A stretch of 64,000 bases of DNA from contig JAHZDE010000002.1 of the NCBI GenBank assembly GCA_019422525.1, positions 124,001-188,000 on the forward strand, given 5' to 3'. The stretch is from Clostridiales bacterium. GTDB lineage: Bacteria > Bacillota > Clostridia > Oscillospirales > Acutalibacteraceae. Within the stretch, counting starts at the first letter, position 1; the number at the start of each line of letters is the position of its first letter. The translations under genes and the position numbers were made by a program. Below are positions 24,066 through 31,921 of this stretch, one piece after another. The notes beneath the pieces are model-generated. The model saw nothing but the letters and a program-made list of their open reading frames with translations, ran no database searches and was not told the DNA's origin.

Positions 24066-25769
24066 ATGAACGAATATGAGAGATGGCTTTCTGTATCTTT
24101 GGATGACCCCGATTTGACCGAGGAACTGAAGGCAATACAGGATAAGCCCGAAGAAATCAACGATCGTTTTTATCGCAATCTGGAATTTGGCACCGGTGGT
24201 CTGCGCGGTGTTATCGGCGCAGGTACCAACCGTATGAATGTTTATACGGTGCGTAAAGCAACCCAGGGCCTGGCAAATTATCTGAACAAGCACAAGGCAG
24301 AAGGTGAAGTCCCCAGCGTTGCGATTGCTCATGACAGCCGTATTAAAAGTGATGTGTTTTCCCGTGAATCCGCAGCGGTTCTGGCTGCTAATGGCATTAA
24401 AGCCTATTTGTATCCGCAGCTGATGCCCACCCCGTCCCTGTCCTATGCGGTACGGTATCTGAAGTGCGATGCTGGTATCTGTGTAACGGCCAGCCATAAC
24501 CCCGCTAAATATAACGGTTACAAAGTATATGGCAATGATGGCTGCCAGGTTACTCTGGAAATGGCAGATGAAATCCTGAAGGAAATCAATAATCTGGACA
24601 TTTTCGACGACGTGAAGAAAATGGACTTTGAGCAGGGCCTGAAGGATGGCATGATTGCTTGGATTGGCGAAGATTGCGTAACGGCTTTCCTGGATGACGT
24701 GCAGAAACAAAGTGTTCTGGGCGGCACAGACGGCAGCTTGAAAATTGTTTATACGCCTCTTAACGGCAGCGGCAAAATGTGCGTAACCCGGATTCTCGAG
24801 CGTATTGGCGTTACCGATGTAACTGTCGTACCGGAGCAGTCCGAGCCCGACGGCAACTTCCCCACCTGCCCCTTCCCGAACCCCGAGATTCGCGAAGCAC
24901 TGCAGAAGGGCTTGGAGTTGTGCGAAAAGGTGGAGCCTACTTTGCTGCTGGCTACTGACCCCGATTGCGACCGCGTTGGTATTGCAGTAAATCAGAACGG
25001 CGAATATATTTTGCTGTCTGGTAATGAGGTTGGTATTTTGCTGCTGGACTTCATTGCTTCTCAGAAGAAGGCAAAGGGAACTTTGCCGGAGAATCCTGTG
25101 GCGGTAACCACGATTGTCAGCACCGATATGGTAGACCCCATTGCCAAGGACTACGGCGTCGAGATGCGCCGTGTGCTCACTGGCTTTAAGTATATTGGCG
25201 ACCAGATTGCTTCTTTGGAGGCTGAGGGCCATCCCGAGCGGTATATTCTGGGCTTTGAAGAGAGCTATGGCTATCTGTCTGGCGGCTATGTCCGCGATAA
25301 GGATGCTGTGGACGGCAGTATGCTGATTTGTGAAATGGCCTACTACTACAAGAAGAAGGGCATGACTTTGGTCGATGCTATCAACGCTCTGTATGAGAAG
25401 TATGGTTATTATCGCAACGGCCTGTGCAATTTTGGCTTTGAAGGCGAAGACGGCATGAAGAAGATGGACAGCATTATGTCCACTTTGCGCAACAATGCTC
25501 CTGCTGAGATTGCCGGGAAAAAGGTCATTGGTTGGAGTGACTATCTGGAGTCTGTCCGCTATGATGGCGATGAAAAATCCGAGATTACTCTGCCCAAGTC
25601 CAATGTGCTGGAATATCGCATGGAAGACGGCAGCAAGCTGATTGTCCGTCCCTCCGGTACTGAGCCCAAGATTAAGATTTATCTGTCTGCAAAGGGCACC
25701 AGCCATGAAGATTCCGAGGCTATTGTCAACAAGATGAAGGAAGCTGTGCCGGCCCTGCTGGGTATCTAA
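24066..25769 (+). CDS. Alpha-D-phosphohexomutase (phosphoglucomutase/phosphomannomutase)
   Basis: The enzyme interconverts hexose 1- and 6-phosphates and feeds glucose-1-phosphate to envelope and glycogen pathways. The 567-residue protein has the active-site serine loop TASHNPAKYNGYKVYGNDG, metal-binding DPDCDRVGIAV, sugar-binding GFEESYGYLSG and the phosphate-binding RPSGTEPKIKIYLSAKG. Length and motif forms fit the long Firmicutes group that includes Bacillus PgcA. I chose ATG at 24066; the longer frame from 23991 has no upstream ribosome site. Codon use is that of a well-expressed gene. The chief substrate is not certain from the sequence. Confidence 0.92.
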   Translation: MNEYERWLSVSLDDPDLTEELKAIQDKPEEINDRFYRNLEFGTGGLRGVIGAGTNRMNVYTVRKATQGLANYLNKHKAEGEVPSVAIAHDSRIKSDVFSRESAAVLAANGIKAYLYPQLMPTPSLSYAVRYLKCDAGICVTASHNPAKYNGYKVYGNDGCQVTLEMADEILKEINNLDIFDDVKKMDFEQGLKDGMIAWIGEDCVTAFLDDVQKQSVLGGTDGSLKIVYTPLNGSGKMCVTRILERIGVTDVTVVPEQSEPDGNFPTCPFPNPEIREALQKGLELCEKVEPTLLLATDPDCDRVGIAVNQNGEYILLSGNEVGILLLDFIASQKKAKGTLPENPVAVTTIVSTDMVDPIAKDYGVEMRRVLTGFKYIGDQIASLEAEGHPERYILGFEESYGYLSGGYVRDKDAVDGSMLICEMAYYYKKKGMTLVDAINALYEKYGYYRNGLCNFGFEGEDGMKKMDSIMSTLRNNAPAEIAGKKVIGWSDYLESVRYDGDEKSEITLPKSNVLEYRMEDGSKLIVRPSGTEPKIKIYLSAKGTSHEDSEAIVNKMKEAVPALLGI

Positions 25770-25792
25770 TCCTTTTATCGTTTACATGTGAA

Positions 25793-25830
25793 AAAAGCCC
25801 GCTTCCGCAATAGGAGGCGGGCTTTTGAGT
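25793..25830 (+). terminator. Intrinsic terminator after the phosphohexomutase gene
   Basis: AAAAGCCCGCTTCC (25793-25806) pairs with GGAGGCGGGCTTTT (25813-25826), with one G-T wobble, around a six-base loop. Confidence 0.88.
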
Positions 25831-25948
25831 TTTCTGTGTTTACAAATGGGAATTCCACAATGCAACGGCGAAAAGAATCAAAGAGAGTTAAAATTTATAT
25901 AAATTAGCTAAGTTGTACAAGAAAATTCTATGAAAAATAGCGACAACT

Positions 25949-25980
25949 TTTTCCACATCGATTCAACAACCTGTGGAAAA
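25949..25980. repeat. Inverted pair of DnaA-box-like nonamers
   Basis: TTTTCCACA (25949-25957) and its exact complement TGTGGAAAA (25972-25980) are separated by 14 bp. Each matches the DnaA box TTATCCACA at eight of nine positions. The pair lies in the AT-rich, gene-free stretch 25831-26067, where nothing else is evident. It may be an operator, a DnaA-titration site or a stem-loop. Confidence 0.45.
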
Positions 25981-26067
25981 CAAGAGGGGTATAACTGTTT
26001 GTATAAGCCGGTTTGTCAAAGCAAACATGAGTAATTTTTATAAAATTTTTCAGGGGGAAAAGAGCGT

Positions 26068-26556
26068 GTGAAGATTATTTTTTTGGATGTAGATGGGGTG
26101 TTGAACTCAGATTTTCGAAGCCAGAGACAAATTGCTTCTGGCCAACTGATTGACGAGGAAAAAGTACAGTTACTGAGTAAAATTGTTCGCCGGACCGGGG
26201 CAGAGTTGGTGCTTCATTCTGGATGGCGGTTCTGGCTGGACGATCATCTGCGGCCAATTCGTTCGGAGGCTGAGCAGCTGACAGAACTTTTAAAAAAATA
26301 CGGAATGAAGCTGCTGGACAAAACGGATGATTTATCGGAAAAAAAGAGCTATTTGATTCCCAGGCTTAGCCTGACAAAAGGGGACGAAATCCTGTTGTGG
26401 CTGCAATCTCATCCAGAGGTTAAGAAGTATGTGATATTGGAGGATTTGGATTTACATAAGCTGCGGCTAAAATCCCATCATGTACAGACAGACCCCTGTG
26501 TCGGCCTGACAGAGGAAGATGTGGAACGGGCGGTGACCATTTTGGGAGAGAAATAA
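26068..26556 (+). CDS. Small HAD-domain protein (Swiss-Army-Knife RNA-repair HAD type)
   Basis: The 162-residue protein starts IIFLDVDGVLNSD, the nucleophile motif DxDGVLN of the HAD-like group first noted in Swiss Army Knife RNA-repair proteins. It has VLHSGWRFWLDD as motif II (Ser) and a late VILEDLDLHK as the acidic motif. No cap domain is present. The substrate is unknown, and many genomes hold several solitary copies. It starts with GTG behind a GGGGG run. The gene is not in an operon and ends at a bidirectional terminator shared with the XRE regulator. Confidence 0.78.
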   Translation: MKIIFLDVDGVLNSDFRSQRQIASGQLIDEEKVQLLSKIVRRTGAELVLHSGWRFWLDDHLRPIRSEAEQLTELLKKYGMKLLDKTDDLSEKKSYLIPRLSLTKGDEILLWLQSHPEVKKYVILEDLDLHKLRLKSHHVQTDPCVGLTEEDVERAVTILGEK

Positions 26557-26557
26557 A

Positions 26558-26590
26558 AAAACCCGGAAACTTTTTTAGTTTCCGGGTTTT
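26558..26590. terminator. Bidirectional terminator
   Basis: AAAACCCGGAAACT (26558-26571) and AGTTTCCGGGTTTT (26577-26590) form a perfect 14-bp stem with a five-T loop between two convergent genes. Confidence 0.92.
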
Positions 26591-26591
26591 C

Positions 26592-26822
26592 TCATATCTT
26601 CTTCTGTTTTGGGTAGGGTGTAAGAACAGAGGTCCTTCCCAAAAGATAATCAGTGGAGGTGCCGTAAAAATCAGCCAGTGCCAGTAGATGAGGAACAGGG
26701 ATGGTTTGAAATCCCCGTTCATAGCGGGAATAGACGGTCTGGCTGATATGTAGCAGGTCGGCAATATCCTGTTGCCGCAGATCCCGGTCTTCCCGTAAAT
26801 CCCGCAGGCGCTGAAAATACAT
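26592..26822 (-). CDS. XRE-family helix-turn-helix regulator
   Basis: The 76-residue protein is a lone Cro/CI-type HTH: RLRDLREDRDLRQQDIADLL, SQTVYSRYERGFQTIPVPHL and LADFYGTSTDYLLGRTS, ending in a short basic tail. There is no sensor domain. It is the last gene of a minus-strand run (nadE, GNAT, DUF6688, XRE) with gaps of 13-15 bp, so it may be co-transcribed and could control that run or distant genes. AGAGAGG lies eight bases upstream. Confidence 0.9.
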   Translation of the reverse strand: MYFQRLRDLREDRDLRQQDIADLLHISQTVYSRYERGFQTIPVPHLLALADFYGTSTDYLLGRTSVLTPYPKQKKI

Positions 26823-26836
26823 GGTGGTAACCTCTC

Positions 26837-28078
26837 TTACTTCTCTTTCGGCAATGGTTTATGAGGATACTGGACGGCAATGCGATTTTCCGGTTTGGTG
26901 TCACACAGATACAGCACCAGCAAAAACAGCCATTCCAGTGGCTTCATGAGAAAATAGATTGCGTCCGCCAGATAGGGAGAGCGGATGTGTTTGGCAATGG
27001 GGTAGCCCGTTTTGTCGTACAGACCCCGAACTGCTCGATGAAAACGGGGCGTGCGTTCTTCCAGCAATTGCTCAAAGGCGTTGGCAATGCACAGTTGTCG
27101 GTTGACCAGTACCTCGTGGCCATGGCGTTTTCCGGTTCGCAGGGGTTTTACCACTTTTTTATGGCCGCCTGCCGCTACAGTGCACAGATAATGCTCGTCA
27201 AACATGACATTGGGTGGTGGGGTCTGCTGGGAAAGATTCCAGTCGGCGGTCTGAGTCCAGGCGCGGATCAGGCTGTCAGGCTGCTGACAGAACAGCACCA
27301 GAATCCCAGTGACGATGCCCAACAATGGCAGAGCAGCAACCAGCGCCAGCACTGGCCATGTGGAAATATGGGAAAGAATACGGGCCAGCCATTTCCCTTT
27401 TTGCCGGTCAGGCTCTTCTTCCAACCGCTGTTTTTCTTCCCGTACCACCAGCCGAACCGTACGCAGTCCCATCAACACACAGTTGATGGGAAGAAGCATA
27501 AGAGGAAACATCATCGAATGCTTCCAGACTTGGACACACCAGAGGACACACAACACCATCCCGATATACATGGCGGACATAGAGAATACCATCAGCAGCG
27601 GCGGCAGCTTTTTCCGGGGACAGTATCGCAGAATTATATACCCAGCCAACGCCAGCACAGCAAACAAAATCACCGTGGGCAAAGAGTCCAGGGCAATTGG
27701 GGTGTGACGCTGGTTGTTCTCCAGCTGTTGGTTCCAGTCTGCGGGCATAACTGCGTGAATGCCTGACCCCAGATAGATAGCGGAGAGGAAACCTCCGAGC
27801 AATAATGTGGCCAGTTCCAGCAGTTTGATGCCCGATTCTTCTTTTCCAGTTTTCAGGGGAAGAAACAGGAAAAGAAAGTTTTCTAGCGTCAAGGCAAAGG
27901 GCAAAAATGCAAATATTGCTATTAGCGGAAATCCAACCAGAATATAAGGGGCAGTGAAACCCTGAACCTGAAAAGCACTTATCAGGCAGAGAACAGCAGA
28001 AGCAGCCAGACTGATAATACAAGCAATGGAGAGGGGACTGTGATAAAATTTCTCCAGTGCTTTTTTCCAATATTTCAT
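26837..28078 (-). CDS. DUF6688-family multi-pass membrane protein
   Basis: The 413-residue protein has about seven hydrophobic segments in its first 270 residues. A conserved cytosolic-looking block follows: FDEHYLCTVAAGGHKKVVKP, HGHEVLVNRQLCIANAFEQL, RFHRAVRGLYDKTGYP and LMKPLEWLFLLVLYLCDTKP. This block, with its His, Cys and Arg residues, is the hallmark of what I recognise as DUF6688; no function is known. It lies between a GNAT acetyltransferase and an XRE regulator with short gaps. AAGGAG precedes the ATG. Confidence 0.72.
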   Translation of the reverse strand: MKYWKKALEKFYHSPLSIACIISLAASAVLCLISAFQVQGFTAPYILVGFPLIAIFAFLPFALTLENFLFLFLPLKTGKEESGIKLLELATLLLGGFLSAIYLGSGIHAVMPADWNQQLENNQRHTPIALDSLPTVILFAVLALAGYIILRYCPRKKLPPLLMVFSMSAMYIGMVLCVLWCVQVWKHSMMFPLMLLPINCVLMGLRTVRLVVREEKQRLEEEPDRQKGKWLARILSHISTWPVLALVAALPLLGIVTGILVLFCQQPDSLIRAWTQTADWNLSQQTPPPNVMFDEHYLCTVAAGGHKKVVKPLRTGKRHGHEVLVNRQLCIANAFEQLLEERTPRFHRAVRGLYDKTGYPIAKHIRSPYLADAIYFLMKPLEWLFLLVLYLCDTKPENRIAVQYPHKPLPKEK

Positions 28079-28092
28079 AGGAACTCCTTTAT

Positions 28093-28680
28093 TTAGTCAA
28101 GGGGAAGCGGCCCTTTCAGACAGAGTGACACAAATTCCTCGTCCAGCGATTGCCAGGAAACAGGCGGCACTGGTTCGTCCTGCAATTGGCGCAGAGGCCG
28201 TTCCATGACAATCATATCGTGCCACTCGCCCAGCTTGTACCCGGTGGCGGGATAGGTGGCGATAGTGGAAAATCCGTTGGCCTGATGAAACCCAACACTC
28301 ACCGGATTGGGAACGGTGATGAGGGAATACAGCCGGTAATAGCCTTGGGCTGCCAGCAGTGCGGTAATGGCCCGATACAGCCGGGACGCAATGCCCAGCC
28401 GGTGGAAACGACTGTCCACATAGACCGAAAGCTCCGCATCCCACTGAAAAGCGGCGCGCTCATGATGGGCAGATGCATAACAGTATCCGGCAATTTCGCC
28501 GTCCACTTCACACACCAGCCATGGGTACTGAGGCAAAATCCGTTCCACTCGATGAGTGAATTCTTCCACCGTAGGCGGGACGTATTCAAAGGTAATGGAA
28601 GTGTTTTCTATATAAGGAGTATAAATAGCCAGCATTTTCTCTGCGTCTTGAGGGGTGGCCATCCGCAGGGTAATATCCAT
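28093..28680 (-). CDS. GNAT-family N-acetyltransferase
   Basis: The 195-residue protein opens with ITLRMATPQDAEKMLAIYTP and contains SVYVDSRFHRLGIASRLYRA, the acetyl-CoA pyrophosphate loop (R-x-x-G-I-A), and FHQANGFSTIATYPATGYK near the end. This pattern fits the phosphinothricin acetyltransferase-like subgroup, whose members acetylate small amines; the substrate here is unknown. ATG at 28680 follows a GGGGG site. The gene begins 13 bp after nadE ends and continues the same transcript. Confidence 0.85.
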   Translation of the reverse strand: MDITLRMATPQDAEKMLAIYTPYIENTSITFEYVPPTVEEFTHRVERILPQYPWLVCEVDGEIAGYCYASAHHERAAFQWDAELSVYVDSRFHRLGIASRLYRAITALLAAQGYYRLYSLITVPNPVSVGFHQANGFSTIATYPATGYKLGEWHDMIVMERPLRQLQDEPVPPVSWQSLDEEFVSLCLKGPLPLD

Positions 28681-28693
28681 GGATTTTGCCCCC

Positions 28694-30604
28694 TTACAGA
28701 CGGTCAATTTCGTCCAGCCACAGCTTGGAGCAGGCATCGCTGGGCATACGCCAGTCCCCACGGGGGGAGAGGGTCACGCTGCCCACTTTGGGGCCGTCTG
28801 GCAGGCAGGAGCGCTTGAACTGCTGGATAAAGAACCGGCGATAGAAGGTGCGCAGCCACTTTTTGATGGTTTCGTCATCGTAAGTGCCCGCGAAAGAACG
28901 CTGGGCCATGCGGTAAATTTTGCTCGGGGCAAAGTGGAAGCGGAGCATATAGTACAGGAAGAAGTCGTGAAGCTCATAGGGTCCCACCAGATCTTCCGTT
29001 TTCTGGGCAATCTCTCCATCAACTGGCGGCAACAGTTCCGGGCTGACCGGGGTGTCGAGGATGTCTTCCAACACTTCCCGCAGAGCAGGGGAACCGGTAA
29101 GGGCACAATACCGCACCAGATAGCGAACCAACGTCTTCGGGATGGAGGCGTTCACACCGTACATGGACATGTGGTCGCCGTTGTAGGTAGCCCAGCCCAG
29201 TGCCAGCTCGGACAGGTCGCCGGTGCCGATGACCAGACCGTTTTTCTGGTTGGCAATGTCCATGAGCACTTGGGTGCGCTCCCGGGCCTGACAGTTTTCA
29301 TAGGTCACATCATGGACGTCCGGGTCATGGCCGATGTCGGAGAAATGCTGCTCTACTGCTTTGCCGATGGTCACTTGAGAGAAGGAGACGCCCAGTTCTT
29401 CCGCCAGCTTTTCGGCGTTGCTGCGGGTGCGGCTGGTGGTACCAAAGCAAGGCATGGTAACGGCTTGAATTCCGGTGCGGGGCAGGTTCAGGCTATCAAA
29501 GGCCCGGACGGTTACCAGCAGGGCAAGAGTGGAATCCAGTCCGCCGGAAAGTCCCACCACAGCGCAAGCGCAGCGGGTGTGGGCCAGACGGGTACGAAGA
29601 CCGGCAGCCTGCATAGCCAAAATATCCCGGCAGCGGTGGTCCAAATCGCCGGTATCAGCAGGCACAAAGGGCAGGCAGGGGAAAACCCGTTCCGGTGCGT
29701 GAAGAGAAAGTTCCGGCAGCGTAAAGGAAACTTCGCATAACAAGTCGTCCTCATCGGGAGTTGTCCAGGTGTTCATACGGCGGCGTTCCTGACACAGCCG
29801 TTCAATATCAACATCTGCGGAGACAAAACCTGTAGAATAGGGTTCGCTTTCGGTTAGCAACACGCCATTTTCACAAATCAGGTCCTGACCGGCAAACACC
29901 ATGTCAGTGGAGGATTCGCCTACCCCTGCATCAGCATAGACATAGGAGGCCAGCAGACGGGCGGACTGATTTTTTACCAGTTCCCGGCGATAGGCGGCCT
30001 TGCCAATGGTTTCGTCGCTGGCAGAGAGATTCAAAAGCACCGTTGCGCCGTTCATAGCCAGTCGGGTGCTGGGAGGATTGGCTACCCACAAATCTTCACA
30101 AATTTCAGCGCCAACAGTCAGACCGGGAAAGTTATCACAGGTAAACAACAGGTCGTAGCCCAGATTGACCTCATGTCCACAATAAACAACGGTTTCCAGC
30201 GCAGGACCAGGCGTAAAATGTCGGGCTTCATAAAATTCGGAATAATTGGGAATATTACGTTTGGGGATTAAACCAAGAAGTTTGCCATTTAGTATAAATA
30301 CAGCGCAGTTATACAGTTGGTGATTATGTTCAACCGGCACGCCAATAGCCAGCAAAACCGGTAAATCAGCAGTTTCCTTGAGAATACGGCATAAAGCATC
30401 TTCCGCGCCTTTCAGCAGTACGGGTTCCAAAAACAAATCTCCGCAGGTGTAGCCGGTGACACACAGCTCGGGAAAACACAGAATATTGACGCCTGCCTGA
30501 CAAGCTTCACGGGCAATACGGCAGATTTCCTCTGCATTGGCATCACAATCCGCTACATGGATGGCTGGGGTAGCAGCGCCCAGCCGAATAAAGCCATCGT
30601 TCAT
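28694..30604 (-). CDS. nadE: Glutamine-dependent NAD+ synthetase
   Basis: NadE makes NAD+ from nicotinate adenine dinucleotide. The 636-residue protein has an N-terminal glutaminase of nitrilase fold, with catalytic Glu in LCFPELCVTGYTCGDLF, Lys in LIPKRNIPNYSEFYEARHF and Cys in GAEICEDLWV. The C-terminal synthetase carries the P loop VVGLSGGLDSTLAL near 360 and GTGDLSELALGWATYNGDHM. Glutamine can therefore supply the ammonia. Length is typical of the two-domain form. AAGGAGG precedes the ATG. It is the first gene of the nadE-GNAT-DUF6688-XRE run. Confidence 0.95.
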   Translation of the reverse strand: MNDGFIRLGAATPAIHVADCDANAEEICRIAREACQAGVNILCFPELCVTGYTCGDLFLEPVLLKGAEDALCRILKETADLPVLLAIGVPVEHNHQLYNCAVFILNGKLLGLIPKRNIPNYSEFYEARHFTPGPALETVVYCGHEVNLGYDLLFTCDNFPGLTVGAEICEDLWVANPPSTRLAMNGATVLLNLSASDETIGKAAYRRELVKNQSARLLASYVYADAGVGESSTDMVFAGQDLICENGVLLTESEPYSTGFVSADVDIERLCQERRRMNTWTTPDEDDLLCEVSFTLPELSLHAPERVFPCLPFVPADTGDLDHRCRDILAMQAAGLRTRLAHTRCACAVVGLSGGLDSTLALLVTVRAFDSLNLPRTGIQAVTMPCFGTTSRTRSNAEKLAEELGVSFSQVTIGKAVEQHFSDIGHDPDVHDVTYENCQARERTQVLMDIANQKNGLVIGTGDLSELALGWATYNGDHMSMYGVNASIPKTLVRYLVRYCALTGSPALREVLEDILDTPVSPELLPPVDGEIAQKTEDLVGPYELHDFFLYYMLRFHFAPSKIYRMAQRSFAGTYDDETIKKWLRTFYRRFFIQQFKRSCLPDGPKVGSVTLSPRGDWRMPSDACSKLWLDEIDRL

Positions 30605-30650
30605 GGGGAATCCTCCTTATATGGTATATCAAAGTGGCCTATAGGGCAAA

Positions 30651-30682
30651 AGAACCCCGCTGCAAGTGTTGCAACGGGGCTT
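30651..30682 (-). terminator. Terminator after the glycosyltransferase gene
   Basis: On the minus strand a GC stem (CCCCG/CGGGG plus TTGCA/TGCAA across one mismatch, plus-strand 30655-30679) is followed by TTCTTTT. Confidence 0.78.
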
Positions 30683-30685
30683 GGT

Positions 30686-31654
30686 TTAATGGGCAGACAA
30701 ATTGGTTTCGGCTTCCGGTGCAGCAACCACATCCAAAGAAACATCGGTAGCAGCAGCAAAACCGTCTCCGGCGTAGCTTCGGACAGAGCGAAGAACTTTT
30801 TTTATGTTCGTCAAAAAGCCGGCAGCCTGATGGTGGTTCATATGCATTTGAATGATGTAATAAATAGAACAAATGGTGGTTTTGCCACACAACACATGAT
30901 AGCTAAACCGGAACTTGTTATATTCGTCATTCTTTTCCAAAAGCTTACGGGTCATTACCAACATTCGGAAAAAGTCGTTAATTTTTTTAGGCGTCATGGT
31001 GTTCAGAGCACTGGTTTGACGCTGCTGGTAGTAGTACAGAGTCTTGCGAAGCGTAACGACTTTTCTGGCATAGGAAAACAGAACTCGATTCATAATCATA
31101 TCTTCAAAACACATGGCCGGGAAGGGAATCTCATGCTCGGTAAAAAGGGTTTTCCTATACAGTTTATTCCACAAAAATCCCTGAATCGAATAATCCCGCA
31201 TAAGACGCTGTAAGGCTTTATCTCGGCTGAGGACGCTTTTCCAGCAGCAGGGATAAATAACCGTTAACCCGGTTGTCTCAAACCGGAAGTAGTAGTTACA
31301 GCAGGCAATATCGGCATCGTTATCACAAATAGCAGTATACAATTCTTCCAAATAGCGGGCAGACACATAATCGTCGCTGTCCACAAAGGCGACAAATTCT
31401 CCCCGGGCAAGAGAAAGCCCAGCCATACGGGCGGCGCTGACGCCGGAGTTAGGCTGGTCAAGAACACGAACAAAAGGATAGGAAGATTCAAACTCGCGAA
31501 GAACAGCGAGAGAACCATCGGTAGAACCGTCATTCACGGCGATGATTTCAAAATCATGAAATGTTTGATGGACCAGGGAGGAAAGGCACTCTCCAACATA
31601 AGAGGCCACATTATAAACGGGGACAATGACACTGATTTTAGGAGTAGTCGTCAT
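30686..31654 (-). CDS. Glycosyltransferase family 2
   Basis: The 322-residue protein has a standard GT-A fold: ISVIVPVYNVASYVGECLSS, VNDGSTDGSLAVL, SAARMAGLSLARGEFVAFVD, the metal-binding VDSDDY near residue 95, and a less conserved C-terminal half. It lacks membrane segments. Such enzymes add sugars to surface glycans, but the sugar and acceptor cannot be read. It is alone on its transcript, with a promoter at 31808-31835. The purine-rich ribosome site is somewhat far from the ATG. A Tyr/Phe-rich segment near residue 125 is unusual but fits the fold. Confidence 0.9.
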   Translation of the reverse strand: MTTTPKISVIVPVYNVASYVGECLSSLVHQTFHDFEIIAVNDGSTDGSLAVLREFESSYPFVRVLDQPNSGVSAARMAGLSLARGEFVAFVDSDDYVSARYLEELYTAICDNDADIACCNYYFRFETTGLTVIYPCCWKSVLSRDKALQRLMRDYSIQGFLWNKLYRKTLFTEHEIPFPAMCFEDMIMNRVLFSYARKVVTLRKTLYYYQQRQTSALNTMTPKKINDFFRMLVMTRKLLEKNDEYNKFRFSYHVLCGKTTICSIYYIIQMHMNHHQAAGFLTNIKKVLRSVRSYAGDGFAAATDVSLDVVAAPEAETNLSAH

Positions 31655-31807
31655 TGCTTATGACCATTCCTTTCTCAACAGACAGGCCGCCATATTTTAT
31701 ACCATCGCAGATAGGCATACCCAAAAAACCCTCTGCACCCAAAAACCGTAAAAATGACAGCGGCAACTGATTCGACTGGTTACAGTCGTCACAATAGTAT
31801 ATCTTAC

Positions 31808-31835
31808 ATTTTACAGGAAAGCAGAAAAAAGTCAA
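31808..31835 (-). promoter_or_regulatory. Promoter of the glycosyltransferase gene
   Basis: Read on the minus strand, TTGACT, a 16-bp spacer and TAAAAT match sigma-A elements at five of six positions each. Confidence 0.6.
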
Positions 31836-31890
31836 CCCCCTGTACTATGAAAATCATACAGAAACCAAAACCATTTTTCGTGCAGAAAAT

Positions 31891-31917
31891 TGCCCCCGCC
31901 AAATTTTGACGGAGGCA
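31891..31917 (-). terminator. Terminator after the VanW-family gene
   Basis: Read on the minus strand, TGCCTCCGTC pairs with GGCGGGGGCA (two wobbles) around AAAATTT and is followed by ATTTT. It lies directly after the stop codon. Confidence 0.75.
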
Positions 31918-31921
31918 GTTT

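Noticed and set aside
24060..25706. A 548-codon minus-strand open frame opposite the phosphohexomutase
   Set aside because: Shadow of a highly biased gene; no ribosome site or domain.
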